A DNA stretch of 6,237 nucleotides from Pseudomonadota bacterium (lineage in GTDB: Bacteria > Pseudomonadota > Gammaproteobacteria > Burkholderiales > Burkholderiaceae_D), in contig JAFECY010000173.1 of the NCBI GenBank assembly GCA_018241865.1, positions 1 through 6,237 on the forward strand, given 5' to 3'. Made by a program: the position numbers and the translations under genes. Shown here one piece after another: positions 1-5,554 of the stretch (positions are counted from its first letter, which is position 1; the number at the start of each line of letters is the position of its first letter). The notes under the pieces are model-generated. The model saw only the letters and a list, made by a program, of their open reading frames with translations. It was not told the origin of the DNA and ran no database searches.

Positions 1-1337
1 AATGGGCGGGCGCGCAAGCCTTTAGTTCTTTCGACACCTACATGGCGCCTTATATCCGCAAAGACAATTTGCGTTACGACGAGGTGCGGCAGTATATACA
101 GGAGTTGATCTACAACCTCAACGTGCCGTCGCGCTGGGGCACGCAAACGCCGTTCACCAACCTCACTTTCGATTGGGTCTGCCCGGAAGATTTGCGCGAG
201 CAGGTGCCGGTGATCGGCGGCGTCGAGATGTCGTTCACCTATGGCGATCTGCAGAATGAGATGGACATGATTAACCGTGCCTACATCGAAGTGATGATGG
301 CGGGCGACGCCAAAGGGCGCGTGTTCACCTTCCCGATTCCGACTTACAACATCACCGAAGATTTCGCTTGGAACAGCCCGAACGCCGAACTGCTGTTCGA
401 GATGACGGCGAAATACGGTTTGCCTTACTTCCAAAACTTCATCAACTCGGAACTGAAGCCCAACATGATCCGTTCGATGTGTTGCCGTCTGCAACTCGAT
501 TTGCGTGAACTACTCAAGCGCGGCAATGGCTTGTTCGGTTCAGCCGAGCAGACTGGTTCATTGGGTGTGGTGACGATCAATTGCGCGCGCTTGGGCCATC
601 TGTATCGCGGCGACGAGCGCGGCTTGTTGGAACAACTCGACCGTCTGATGGAGTTGGGCAAGGTCAGTTTGGAAATCAAACGCAAGGTGATTCAGCGTCA
701 TATGGACAATGGCCTGTTCCCGTACACCAAGCGTTACCTCGGCACCTTGCGTAATCATTTCTCGACGCTGGGCGTGAATGGCATCAACGAGATGATCCGT
801 AATTTCACCAACGACGAACACGACGTCACCACCGAATGGGGGCACGCCTTTGCGGTGCGCCTGCTGGATCATGTGCGCGCGCGCATGCTGCAGTTTCAGG
901 AAGAAACCGGCAACATGTACAACTTAGAAGCCACGCCGGCCGAGGGTACGACTTACCGCTTTGCCAAAGAAGATAAGAAGCGCTACGCCGACATCTTGCA
1001 AGCCGGTACCGACGACATGCCTTACTACACCAATTCCTCGCAACTGCCGGTCGGCTTCACCGACGATCCGTTCGAGGCACTGGAGCGACAGGACGATTTG
1101 CAGCGTAAATACACCGGCGGCACGGTGCTGCATCTGTACATGACCGAATCGCTATCGAGCCCGGATGCTTGCCGTGAGTTGGTCAAGCGCGCACTGGGGC
1201 GCTTCCGCCTGCCCTACATCACGGTGACGCCAACTTTTTCCATCTGCCCGCGCCACGGCTATCTGGCCGGCAAACACGAATTTTGTCCGAAGTGCGATGA
1301 AGAAATCATTGCGCGCAAAGAAAAGGAATTGGTCTAG
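1..1337 (+). CDS. nrdD: Anaerobic (class III) ribonucleoside-triphosphate reductase, catalytic chain, 5'-truncated by the window; lacks the glycyl-radical loop
   Basis: Reduces ribonucleotides to deoxyribonucleotides by glycyl/thiyl radical chemistry in the anaerobic cytoplasm. The frame is already open at base 3 and reads WAGAQAFSSFDTY before the first visible Met, a conserved NrdD stretch, so the true start lies upstream; 444 residues are visible. RSMCCRLQLD (Cys codons 480-485) is the active-site cysteine loop of this NrdD subgroup, followed by GNGLFGSAEQTGSLGVV. Near the end, PTFSICPRHGY and HEFCPKCDEE form the C-terminal zinc site, CxxH (1245-1256) plus CxxC (1284-1295). The chain stops 14 residues after the last zinc cysteine, where a complete NrdD would continue into the RVxGY radical loop. 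That loop is on the next gene. The NrdG2-type activase downstream fits the Bdellovibrio/Thermotoga-like NrdD group rather than the E. coli type; this subgroup call is from memory of family motifs. Family assignment is very secure. Confidence 0.95.
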   Translation, partial: WAGAQAFSSFDTYMAPYIRKDNLRYDEVRQYIQELIYNLNVPSRWGTQTPFTNLTFDWVCPEDLREQVPVIGGVEMSFTYGDLQNEMDMINRAYIEVMMAGDAKGRVFTFPIPTYNITEDFAWNSPNAELLFEMTAKYGLPYFQNFINSELKPNMIRSMCCRLQLDLRELLKRGNGLFGSAEQTGSLGVVTINCARLGHLYRGDERGLLEQLDRLMELGKVSLEIKRKVIQRHMDNGLFPYTKRYLGTLRNHFSTLGVNGINEMIRNFTNDEHDVTTEWGHAFAVRLLDHVRARMLQFQEETGNMYNLEATPAEGTTYRFAKEDKKRYADILQAGTDDMPYYTNSSQLPVGFTDDPFEALERQDDLQRKYTGGTVLHLYMTESLSSPDACRELVKRALGRFRLPYITVTPTFSICPRHGYLAGKHEFCPKCDEEIIARKEKELV

Positions 1338-1341
1338 AAAC

Positions 1342-1434
1342 ACCCCTTCCCCTTCAAGGTGAAGGCCGGGATGGGGATGGGTTTATCAAGCACGACAAGA
1401 CCCGTCCCCCCTAACCCTCCCCTTGAAGGGGAGG
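1342..1434. repeat. Dispersed palindromic repeat, inverted two-arm form, between the NrdD pieces
   Basis: Two GC-rich arms face each other. The left arm (1343-1382) carries CCCCTTCAAGGTGAAGG followed by GGGATGGGGATGGGT. The right arm (1400-1434) carries ACCCGTCCCCCCTAACCC followed by CCCCTTGAAGGGGAGG, close to the reverse complement of the left arm. The 17-nt loop is AT-richer. Each arm also contains a short CCCCTT/AAGGGG-like palindrome. A related single arm occurs at 3374-3415, so this is a dispersed family resembling REP/BIME-type elements rather than a gene-specific terminator. As RNA it could fold into a long hairpin between the large NrdD chain and the radical-domain gene and adjust their relative expression; this is inference. 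Confidence 0.75.
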
Positions 1435-1457
1435 AAACGAAGCACCCACAACCAACC

Positions 1458-1463
1458 AAGGAG
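1458..1463 (+). promoter_or_regulatory. Ribosome binding site that fixes the start of the glycyl-radical subunit gene
   Basis: AAGGAG lies 6 nt before the ATG at 1470. It decides between this start and the upstream in-frame ATGs at 1359-1380 that lie inside the dispersed repeat. It also shows that the radical domain is translated independently of the large NrdD chain. Confidence 0.85.
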
Positions 1464-1469
1464 AACCAC

Positions 1470-1661
1470 ATGTCTGATCTCAGCAACCAAACGTCCCTCT
1501 CAACCGGCCGCATCGTACTGACCGACGCAGAACGTCAGCCTTGCGAAATTTGGACACGCGTGATGGGCTATCACCGCCCGGTGTCGTCCTTCAATATCGG
1601 TAAAAAAGGGGAGTTCCATGAACGCCAATATTTCACTGAGCGCTCTGCACAGCTCGCCTAA
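1470..1661 (+). CDS. Stand-alone glycyl-radical domain of class III ribonucleotide reductase (split NrdD C-terminus), 63 aa
   Basis: Residues 22-57 match the C-terminal glycyl-radical module of NrdD: CEIWTRVMGYHRPVSSFN, then a GKKGEFHERQYF stretch. Gly33 (codon 1566-1568) in RVMGY is the predicted radical glycine. The large NrdD chain upstream lacks this module, so the small protein presumably docks onto it and receives the radical from NrdG, much as GrcA/YfiD supplies a spare radical domain to pyruvate formate-lyase. The start at 1470 is chosen because AAGGAG (1458-1463) lies 6 nt upstream; the frame stays open further upstream, but only through a repeat. Residues 1-20 are polar and resemble a flexible lead. 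The last 14 codons and the stop overlap the start of nrdG, so translation is probably coupled. A degenerate fragment is unlikely given the intact motif and the good ribosome site. Radical-domain identity is secure; function as a separate subunit is inferred. Confidence 0.9.
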   Translation: MSDLSNQTSLSTGRIVLTDAERQPCEIWTRVMGYHRPVSSFNIGKKGEFHERQYFTERSAQLA

Positions 1662-2379
1662 TCAACCTGACGCCGCGGACCCTCGCTTCATCAAGGTAGG
1701 CGGCTTCACGCCGTTTACCGCCACCGACTATCCCGGCAAATTGTCGGCGGTGGTGTTCGTGCAGGGTTGTCCGTGGCGCTGTGGTTATTGCCACAACCCA
1801 CACCTGCAGCCACGCCTGCAACAGCCGCGCCATCCGTGGCCGCAGGTGTTGGAGTTTTTAGCGCGACGCCGCACGCTGCTCGATGCGGTGGTATTTTCTG
1901 GCGGCGAGCCAACGGTGGACCCGGCGCTGCACGATGCGATAGCCGATGTGCGCGCACTCGGTTTTGCGGTCGGCCTGCACAGCGCCGGCATCTATCCGCA
2001 ACGCTTGGCCGAAGTGTTGCCGCTGGTGGATTGGATCGGCCTCGACATCAAGGCACCGTTCGCGCTGTATGACGACATCACCAATACGCCCGGCAGCGGC
2101 AAGCAGGCGTTAGCAGCGGCTGAAGCGGTATTGGCGGCCGGCGTCGATTATGAATTTCGCACCACTGTCCACTCCAGTTTGTTGAGCGATCAAGAGCTGA
2201 TCGATCTCGGCCATACCTTGGCACGCATGGGCGTACGCAACTATGCGTTGCAAACTTTCCGTACACAGGGTTGCGCCAACGAGGGATTGAATGCTACCGC
2301 CAAACCGGGCTATCCGTCCGAACAACTGGCGCAGCAGTTGGCAGCGCTGTTTCCGTCGTTTACTCTGCGACGGGGTTGA
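1618..2379 (+). CDS. nrdG: Anaerobic ribonucleotide reductase activating protein (radical SAM), NrdG2 type, 253 aa
   Basis: Uses a [4Fe-4S] cluster and S-adenosylmethionine to abstract hydrogen from the NrdD glycine and create the stable radical. The radical-SAM cysteines are C51, C55 and C58 in GCPWRCGYCHNPH. They follow the signature GGFTPFTATDYPGKLSAVVF (29-48), typical of the longer NrdG group paired with formate-independent NrdDs. SGGEPT (94-99) is the SAM-binding GGE motif, and GLDIKAP (141-147) is another conserved strand of these activases. The ATG at 1618 is the only Met before the conserved domain and has AGGGGAG (1607-1613) 4 nt upstream, so it is accepted although it overlaps the radical-domain gene by 44 nt. 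The first 24 residues are variable and form a non-conserved extension. The 3' end overlaps the convergent DGC-protein gene by 20 bp. Family is certain; its substrate here is presumably the small subunit at 1470-1661. Confidence 0.95.
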   Translation: MNANISLSALHSSPNQPDAADPRFIKVGGFTPFTATDYPGKLSAVVFVQGCPWRCGYCHNPHLQPRLQQPRHPWPQVLEFLARRRTLLDAVVFSGGEPTVDPALHDAIADVRALGFAVGLHSAGIYPQRLAEVLPLVDWIGLDIKAPFALYDDITNTPGSGKQALAAAEAVLAAGVDYEFRTTVHSSLLSDQELIDLGHTLARMGVRNYALQTFRTQGCANEGLNATAKPGYPSEQLAQQLAALFPSFTLRRG

Positions 2380-2809
2380 TCGATGCAAGGTTGATCGATG
2401 CAGGGTTGGTCGAGACAGCGCTGTCGTTGTCAGCAGAAGCAGTCGTAACGGCATGGATATCGACGCTGATTTTTTCCAATACGGTTTGCGCCTGCTCCGC
2501 ATCAAAATCGGCGTGGTAGCGCTTCTTCACGCCGTATTCTTGTAATTGATAATAATGATTGGGTTCCACTCCGTGGCGCGCTAAACAATGGCGCGCGCAC
2601 GCCAACGCGCACCCATCGAGCGCAATCACCGGCCGCCCGGAAGTGGCAATCTTCACGAGATGCGGCACGTCGCCGCCGACACCGGCAATGCACGACATTT
2701 CCGCCACGCCCTGACGATCGAGCTGCAACGCAATTTGGTTGGCGGCCTGCGCGGCGCTGGAACAACCGGAACAGGAATACACCAGCGGCAGCTTGGTATC
2801 TTTCGGCAT
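2360..2809 (-). CDS. DGC-domain putative zinc-binding protein, 149 aa, with a repeat-extended C-terminal tail
   Basis: Matches the DGC family (small putative zinc-binding proteins of unknown function). The hallmarks are YSCSGCSSAAQAANQIAL (11-28), MSCIAGVGGD (38-47) and LDGCALACARHC (65-75), then GVKKRYHADFD (94-104). Six cysteines (C13, C16, C40, C67, C71, C75) plus H74 are plausible metal ligands. The start at 2809 is ATG, with no strong Shine-Dalgarno visible. It lies 24 bp after ubiT on the same strand, so it is probably co-transcribed with it. Residues after about 115 are not domain-like: the tail reads STN-PASIN-LASIN-PVAE and is encoded by a 15-bp tandem repeat that runs into the 3' end of nrdG. 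The biochemical role is unknown. A role in metal or sulfur handling for anaerobic enzymes is only a contextual guess. Confidence 0.85.
   Translation of the reverse strand: MPKDTKLPLVYSCSGCSSAAQAANQIALQLDRQGVAEMSCIAGVGGDVPHLVKIATSGRPVIALDGCALACARHCLARHGVEPNHYYQLQEYGVKKRYHADFDAEQAQTVLEKISVDIHAVTTASADNDSAVSTNPASINLASINPVAE
2374..2418. repeat. Three-copy 15-bp tandem repeat at the convergent nrdG/DGC gene ends
   Basis: Three head-to-tail copies are seen: GGTTGATCGATGCAA (2374-2388), GGTTGATCGATGCAG (2389-2403) and the diverged GGTTGGTCGAGACAG (2404-2418). The first copy contains the nrdG stop codon (2377-2379). On the - strand, being a multiple of three, the repeat adds five-residue units (VSTN-PASIN-LASIN) to the tail of the DGC protein without shifting its frame. 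Confidence 0.85.
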
Positions 2810-2833
2810 GACGAGATTTTCTACTCTGTGCGC

Positions 2834-3292
2834 CTATGGCTTGGTTTGAAATCGCGCCAATAGACGGCTAGGATCGAATGGCGGAAACTCGATGGCATCG
2901 AGCGTATTCTTCACAAGCAAACCCAATTCGGTATCGCCTTCCATTATCAAACGACGCGAAAAAAATAAGGTATCTGGATCTTCCTGACGCCGCGCCAGCA
3001 AGAGAAAATCCTGTGCGCTCGCAGCGATCAGTAAATCCGGCTTGCCCTCGGCCTGACAAGCGGCGAAGCGCTCACCATCACAGCAAAAATGAAACGCCAA
3101 CTGTGCATCGCGCACATGAATACACAAACGCTTCCCCTTGAGCGTGTGTCGCACGTCTTGCGGCAGACTGTTTTTCAAGGCCACATTGAGCGCACTGGCG
3201 AATAGCAACGAACCGGGATAGACCGGCAACAGTGACAACAATTTGCCGGCGATGGACGGCAGCGTGAAATGGTTTTGTCGGTTCTGATTCAT
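2834..3292 (-). CDS. ubiT: UbiT, SCP2-domain accessory protein of O2-independent ubiquinone biosynthesis, 152 aa
   Basis: UbiT is the lipid-binding (SCP2/sterol-carrier fold) member of the UbiT-UbiU-UbiV set that allows ubiquinone synthesis without oxygen. It probably presents the polyprenylated ring intermediates to the hydroxylases. The diagnostic block is DPDTLFFSRRL then IMEGDTELGLLVKNTLDAIE near the C-terminus. The centre (LKGKRLCIHVRD, and KPDLLIAASAQDFLLLARR) follows the SCP2 pattern. The start at 3292 is chosen over the in-frame ATG at 3316 because AGAGGGA lies about 7 nt upstream of it and family similarity begins later. At 152 residues it is somewhat shorter than E. coli UbiT (174). 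It lies downstream of ubiUV on the same strand, separated from ubiV by 149 bp that hold a dispersed repeat. In E. coli ubiT is instead divergent from ubiUV. Assignment is strong from motif plus neighbours. Confidence 0.92.
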   Translation of the reverse strand: MNQNRQNHFTLPSIAGKLLSLLPVYPGSLLFASALNVALKNSLPQDVRHTLKGKRLCIHVRDAQLAFHFCCDGERFAACQAEGKPDLLIAASAQDFLLLARRQEDPDTLFFSRRLIMEGDTELGLLVKNTLDAIEFPPFDPSRLLARFQTKP

Positions 3293-3318
3293 GCGTATTC
3301 CCTCTTCCATTTCCAATA

Positions 3319-3415
3319 CATCCCCTTCTCTTCAAAACTTCCCCAACATCGCTCCCCTTCAAAAGTTCCCCAACATCCCCTCCCCTTCAAGGGGAGGGCT
3401 AGGGAGGGGATGGGG
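3319..3415. repeat. Dispersed palindromic repeat (single arm) preceded by imperfect tandem copies, between ubiV and ubiT
   Basis: The right part (3378-3415) reads CCCCTCCCCTTCAAGG then GGAGGGCTAGGGAGGGGATGGGG, the same family as the arms at 1342-1434, with a near-perfect CCTCCCCTT/AAGGGGAGG palindrome at its core. Its left side is repeated twice more in degraded form. Units beginning CATCCCCTTCTCTTCAAAA (3319), CATCGCTCCCCTTCAAAAG (3347) and CATCCCCTCCCCTTCAAGG (3374) are spaced 28 and 27 bp apart. The element lies in the ubiV-ubiT gap on the transcript and directly precedes the ubiT start region. There is no U-tract after the palindrome in the leftward direction, so it is not a classical terminator. 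Confidence 0.75.
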
Positions 3416-3441
3416 GAATAAAAGATAAAAAAATGCACGCC

Positions 3442-4329
3442 TTAAGCCGCGATCTGCTCCAATCCCGGCTTACCGTGCCAATAACCATCGCAACCAGCTT
3501 CCGGCATCAACGGCCGCATTTCTTTCAAGGCCTCGCCCGCTTTCATCGCGCCATCGGCCACCGCGCGGAACAGTTCGACAATCCGCGCCGTGTGCTGTGC
3601 TTGCGGACTCATGCGCACCACATCCACGCCCAGCGCCGCCATGTTCGACAATTCGTTCATCAGGTTATAAACCAACGCCGATTGCGTCTGAATGCCGTTG
3701 ATGACCAAAAAACGGCCGCCCTCGCGCGTATTCAGCGACAGCCCATCCGGGTGTTCCATACACAAAAATCGGCAATCGTCTTTCGGTAGATTGTGGTGAC
3801 GCGCGGTAAAGCAACGCGCTGAAAATGCCAACGGCATGCGGCCATAAGCGAAAACTTCCGTTTGTATCGGCTGCGACTTTTTCTGCAGCACATGCTGTAA
3901 CTGTGCGCGACTCATTTCCAGCGGCATTACCCAGCGCGTAGCGCCGGATTCGGTGAAAAAATCGAGCGTTGGCGCACTGTAGATATTCAAGTGCGGCCCG
4001 GCGACGAAAGCTTGACCGTTCATGCAATGCACCGCGCCCATGTCATTGGCTTCCACCGCAAAATTGCCATTGCCGGCGATGCGATGCAAGACGGCAATGT
4101 CGCTCTTCGATTCCAGCAGCACTTGCGTTGAAAGCACAACTTCCTTACCCGCTTCGCGCAACATCTGCGCGACATCGAGCCAGTCCGACAAACGCAACTC
4201 GTGTCGGCGCGAACACACCGCCTCACCGAGATAAACGATATCGATAGGCGCGGCGGCCATCGTTTCGTAAAAGTCAAACACCGTCATGCGCGGCCAGTAA
4301 TACAGGATCGGTCCTAGCGCCAGTTTCAC
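3442..4329 (-). CDS. ubiV: UbiV, U32-family Fe-S protein of O2-independent ubiquinone hydroxylation, 295 aa
   Basis: UbiV forms a heterodimer with UbiU; both carry [4Fe-4S] clusters and are required for oxygen-independent hydroxylation in ubiquinone synthesis. The N-terminus [13 protein letters not shown] matches the UbiV family, and the length (295) is close to E. coli UbiV (292). Cysteines C39, C173, C186 and C190 keep the spacing of the E. coli cluster ligands C39, C180, C193 and C197 (CX12CX3C at the end). C102 and C280 are extra. The start codon is GTG at 4329, with AAGGA 6 nt upstream overlapping the ubiU stop. No ATG fits the conserved N-terminus, so GTG is preferred. The gap to ubiU is 10 nt, indicating a tight operon and probable translational coupling, consistent with an obligate complex. 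The U32 family name refers to peptidases, but no proteolytic role is implied here. Confidence 0.96.
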   Translation of the reverse strand: MKLALGPILYYWPRMTVFDFYETMAAAPIDIVYLGEAVCSRRHELRLSDWLDVAQMLREAGKEVVLSTQVLLESKSDIAVLHRIAGNGNFAVEANDMGAVHCMNGQAFVAGPHLNIYSAPTLDFFTESGATRWVMPLEMSRAQLQHVLQKKSQPIQTEVFAYGRMPLAFSARCFTARHHNLPKDDCRFLCMEHPDGLSLNTREGGRFLVINGIQTQSALVYNLMNELSNMAALGVDVVRMSPQAQHTARIVELFRAVADGAMKAGEALKEMRPLMPEAGCDGYWHGKPGLEQIAA

Positions 4330-4339
4330 GTCGTTTCCT

Positions 4340-5335
4340 TCATTTCCACGGCCGATGATAGGCGCCCAAGGTGTGTTGCTGCCCTTCCGCCACTTTATTC
4401 AATTCATGCATCCATGTCGGCTTGACCGAATAGCGTTGCGCCGAATGACGACTATGGTCGATCGCCTGCCGCCACACCTGCGTCACTTGCGCCACATAAG
4501 CCGGACTGCGTTGACGGCCTTCGATTTTGATCGCAGCAATGCCAAGTTTTTGTAGCTGCGGCAAGAGTTCCAAGGTATTCAGACTGGTCGGCTCTTCGAT
4601 CGCGTAGTAATCCTCGTCGTTGACCTCGAAGCGGCCTTTGCATAGAGTCGGATAACCCGCATTCTCACCGTCGGCGTAGCGGTCGATCAACACGCCGTTC
4701 AAACGCGATTCCAGCCCCTTTGGCGTCTGCTCCCAGCGCACCGCCTTCGCCGGCGAACACACACCGTGCGTGTTCGGCGCTTCGCCGGTAACGTAAGACG
4801 ACAAGGCGCAGCGACCTTCGACCATCACGCACAGACTGCCAAAACCAAACACCTCGATTTCCGCATCGGTGTTGGCAACCACATGTTCCACCTGCGCCAA
4901 CGACAGCACGCGCGGCAGGACGGCGCGAGCAATCCCAAAGCGCTGACGGTAAAAATTGATCGCTTCGTAATTGGTGGCCGAGCCTTGCACCGACAGATGC
5001 AAACGCAATTGCGGATGGCGTTTGGCGGCGTAAGCCATCAAGGATGGATCGGCCAAGATCACAGCGTCGAGATCAGCGTGCGCAGCGCGATCGATAGCGG
5101 CACGCCACTGCTCCCAATTTCCCGCCTGTGGGTAAGTGTTCAATGCCAGCAGCACCTTGCGCTGGCGTTCATGCGCATAACGCACACCTTGCGCAATGGC
5201 GGCATCGTCGAAATTCAATCCGGCGAAATTACGCGCATTGGTGGTGTCACGAAAACCAAGATAGACGCAATCGGCACCGTGATCGATAGCGGCTTTGAGC
5301 GCAGGCAGACTGCCTGCCGGACATACCAGTTCCAT
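4340..5335 (-). CDS. ubiU: UbiU, U32-family Fe-S protein of O2-independent ubiquinone hydroxylation, 331 aa
   Basis: UbiU is the partner of UbiV in anaerobic ubiquinone synthesis. The start at 5335 ([20 protein letters not shown]) is the conserved family N-terminus and gives exactly 331 residues, the length of E. coli UbiU. A longer frame from TTG at 5398 adds 21 unrelated residues and is rejected. Cysteines fall at C169, C176, C193 and C232, the same numbers as the four [4Fe-4S] ligands of E. coli Ubi[19 protein letters not shown] (164-181) and [12 protein letters not shown] (270-281) are further U32/UbiU signatures. The Shine-Dalgarno is weak. This is the first gene of the leftward ubiUV-ubiT-DGC run and starts 43 nt from the transcription start predicted from the upstream FNR-like box. 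Assignment is very secure. Confidence 0.97.
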   Translation of the reverse strand: MELVCPAGSLPALKAAIDHGADCVYLGFRDTTNARNFAGLNFDDAAIAQGVRYAHERQRKVLLALNTYPQAGNWEQWRAAIDRAAHADLDAVILADPSLMAYAAKRHPQLRLHLSVQGSATNYEAINFYRQRFGIARAVLPRVLSLAQVEHVVANTDAEIEVFGFGSLCVMVEGRCALSSYVTGEAPNTHGVCSPAKAVRWEQTPKGLESRLNGVLIDRYADGENAGYPTLCKGRFEVNDEDYYAIEEPTSLNTLELLPQLQKLGIAAIKIEGRQRSPAYVAQVTQVWRQAIDHSRHSAQRYSVKPTWMHELNKVAEGQQHTLGAYHRPWK

Positions 5336-5384
5336 CAGAGTCTTTTGCGGAAGTCGTTCGGATTTGTTTCGTAAATTTCGCCAA

Positions 5385-5390
5385 ACTGTA
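5385..5390 (-). promoter_or_regulatory. -10-like hexamer for ubiU promoter
   Basis: Reads TACAGT on the - strand, four of six bases of TATAAT. It is identified mainly by its exact class II spacing from FNR-like site 1. No good -35 is needed where an activator sits at -41.5, and none is apparent. Confidence 0.5.
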
Positions 5391-5412
5391 GCAAGCAAGC
5401 TAAATTTTTTGC

Positions 5413-5426
5413 TTAACCTAGATCAA
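5413..5426 (-). promoter_or_regulatory. FNR/Anr-like binding site 1, predicted class II site for ubiU
   Basis: TTAACCTAGATCAA fits the FNR/Anr pattern TTGAT-N4-ATCAA, with one perfect half (ATCAA) and one weaker half (TTAAC). It is flanked by C and G to give CTTAACCTAGATCAAG. In the ubiU direction a -10-like TACAGT (5385-5390) has its centre 32 bp away, the spacing expected for an activator centred at -41.5. This gives a predicted start near 5378 and a leader of about 43 nt. E. coli ubiUV are known to be FNR-activated, which supports the assignment. Confidence 0.7.
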
Positions 5427-5467
5427 GTATTTTCAGCCCGCCCATCATGGCATTCCACCGAATTTAC

Positions 5468-5481
5468 TTAACCTGTATCAA
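5468..5481 (+). promoter_or_regulatory. FNR/Anr-like binding site 2, predicted class II site for the hemerythrin gene
   Basis: TTAACCTGTATCAA is almost identical to site 1, including the flanking C and G, with centre 55 bp from it. In the rightward direction a good -10-like CATAAT (5505-5510, five of six consensus bases) has its centre 33 bp downstream, fitting class II activation. The predicted start is near 5517, with a leader of about 38 nt before the ATG at 5555. An Anr, Dnr or Nnr-type CRP/FNR relative could equally be the binder. Confidence 0.68.
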
Positions 5482-5504
5482 GGCGGAAGATTTGCCGACC
5501 GCAC

Positions 5505-5510
5505 CATAAT
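5505..5510 (+). promoter_or_regulatory. -10-like hexamer for the hemerythrin-DUF2249 promoter
   Basis: Reads CATAAT, one base from TATAAT, with centre 33 bp from the centre of FNR-like site 2 and about 45 nt before the hemerythrin start codon. Confidence 0.55.
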
Positions 5511-5554
5511 GCGCCATCGCTTACGAAGTTTAAGGAATTAAAAGGAGACATGCG

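Noticed and set aside
1359..1469. Longer radical-domain protein starting in the repeat
   Set aside because: The added residues come from the dispersed repeat (Pro/Gly-rich) and lack a convincing ribosome site, whereas ATG 1470 has AAGGAG at ideal spacing.
1335..1470. The NrdD split as a sequencing error or simple frameshift
   Set aside because: The pieces are separated by a stop, a repeat-filled spacer of more than 130 bp and an independent Shine-Dalgarno plus ATG. One base error would not create this layout.
2374..2403. TTGATCGATGCAA repeats as FNR boxes
   Set aside because: The second half-site (ATCAA at 4-nt spacing) is absent, the copies lie inside coding ends, and the 15-bp period explains them as a tandem duplication.
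3319..3415. CRISPR-like array from the 27-28 bp spaced units
   Set aside because: The units abut one another without spacers, are imperfect and number only three. They belong to a dispersed palindrome family.
3410..3450. Terminator after ubiV (T-rich run on the - strand just past the stop)
   Set aside because: The preceding GGCTTAAGGC-like stem is short, mismatched and overlaps the stop codon. It is too weak to call.
3442..5335. UbiU and UbiV as U32 peptidases or collagenases
   Set aside because: The E. coli cluster-ligand cysteines, family N-termini, lengths and an adjacent ubiT identify them as ubiquinone-synthesis proteins.
4766..5374. Open frame on the + strand (202 codons) inside ubiU
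   Set aside because: It is antisense to ubiU, which has exact family length and all cluster cysteines. The translation is rich in Arg, Gln and His, as expected of a shadow frame.
5336..5398. Longer ubiU starting at TTG 5398
   Set aside because: It adds 21 residues unlike the family, runs past the predicted -10 and start site, and spoils the exact 331-residue match to E. coli UbiU.
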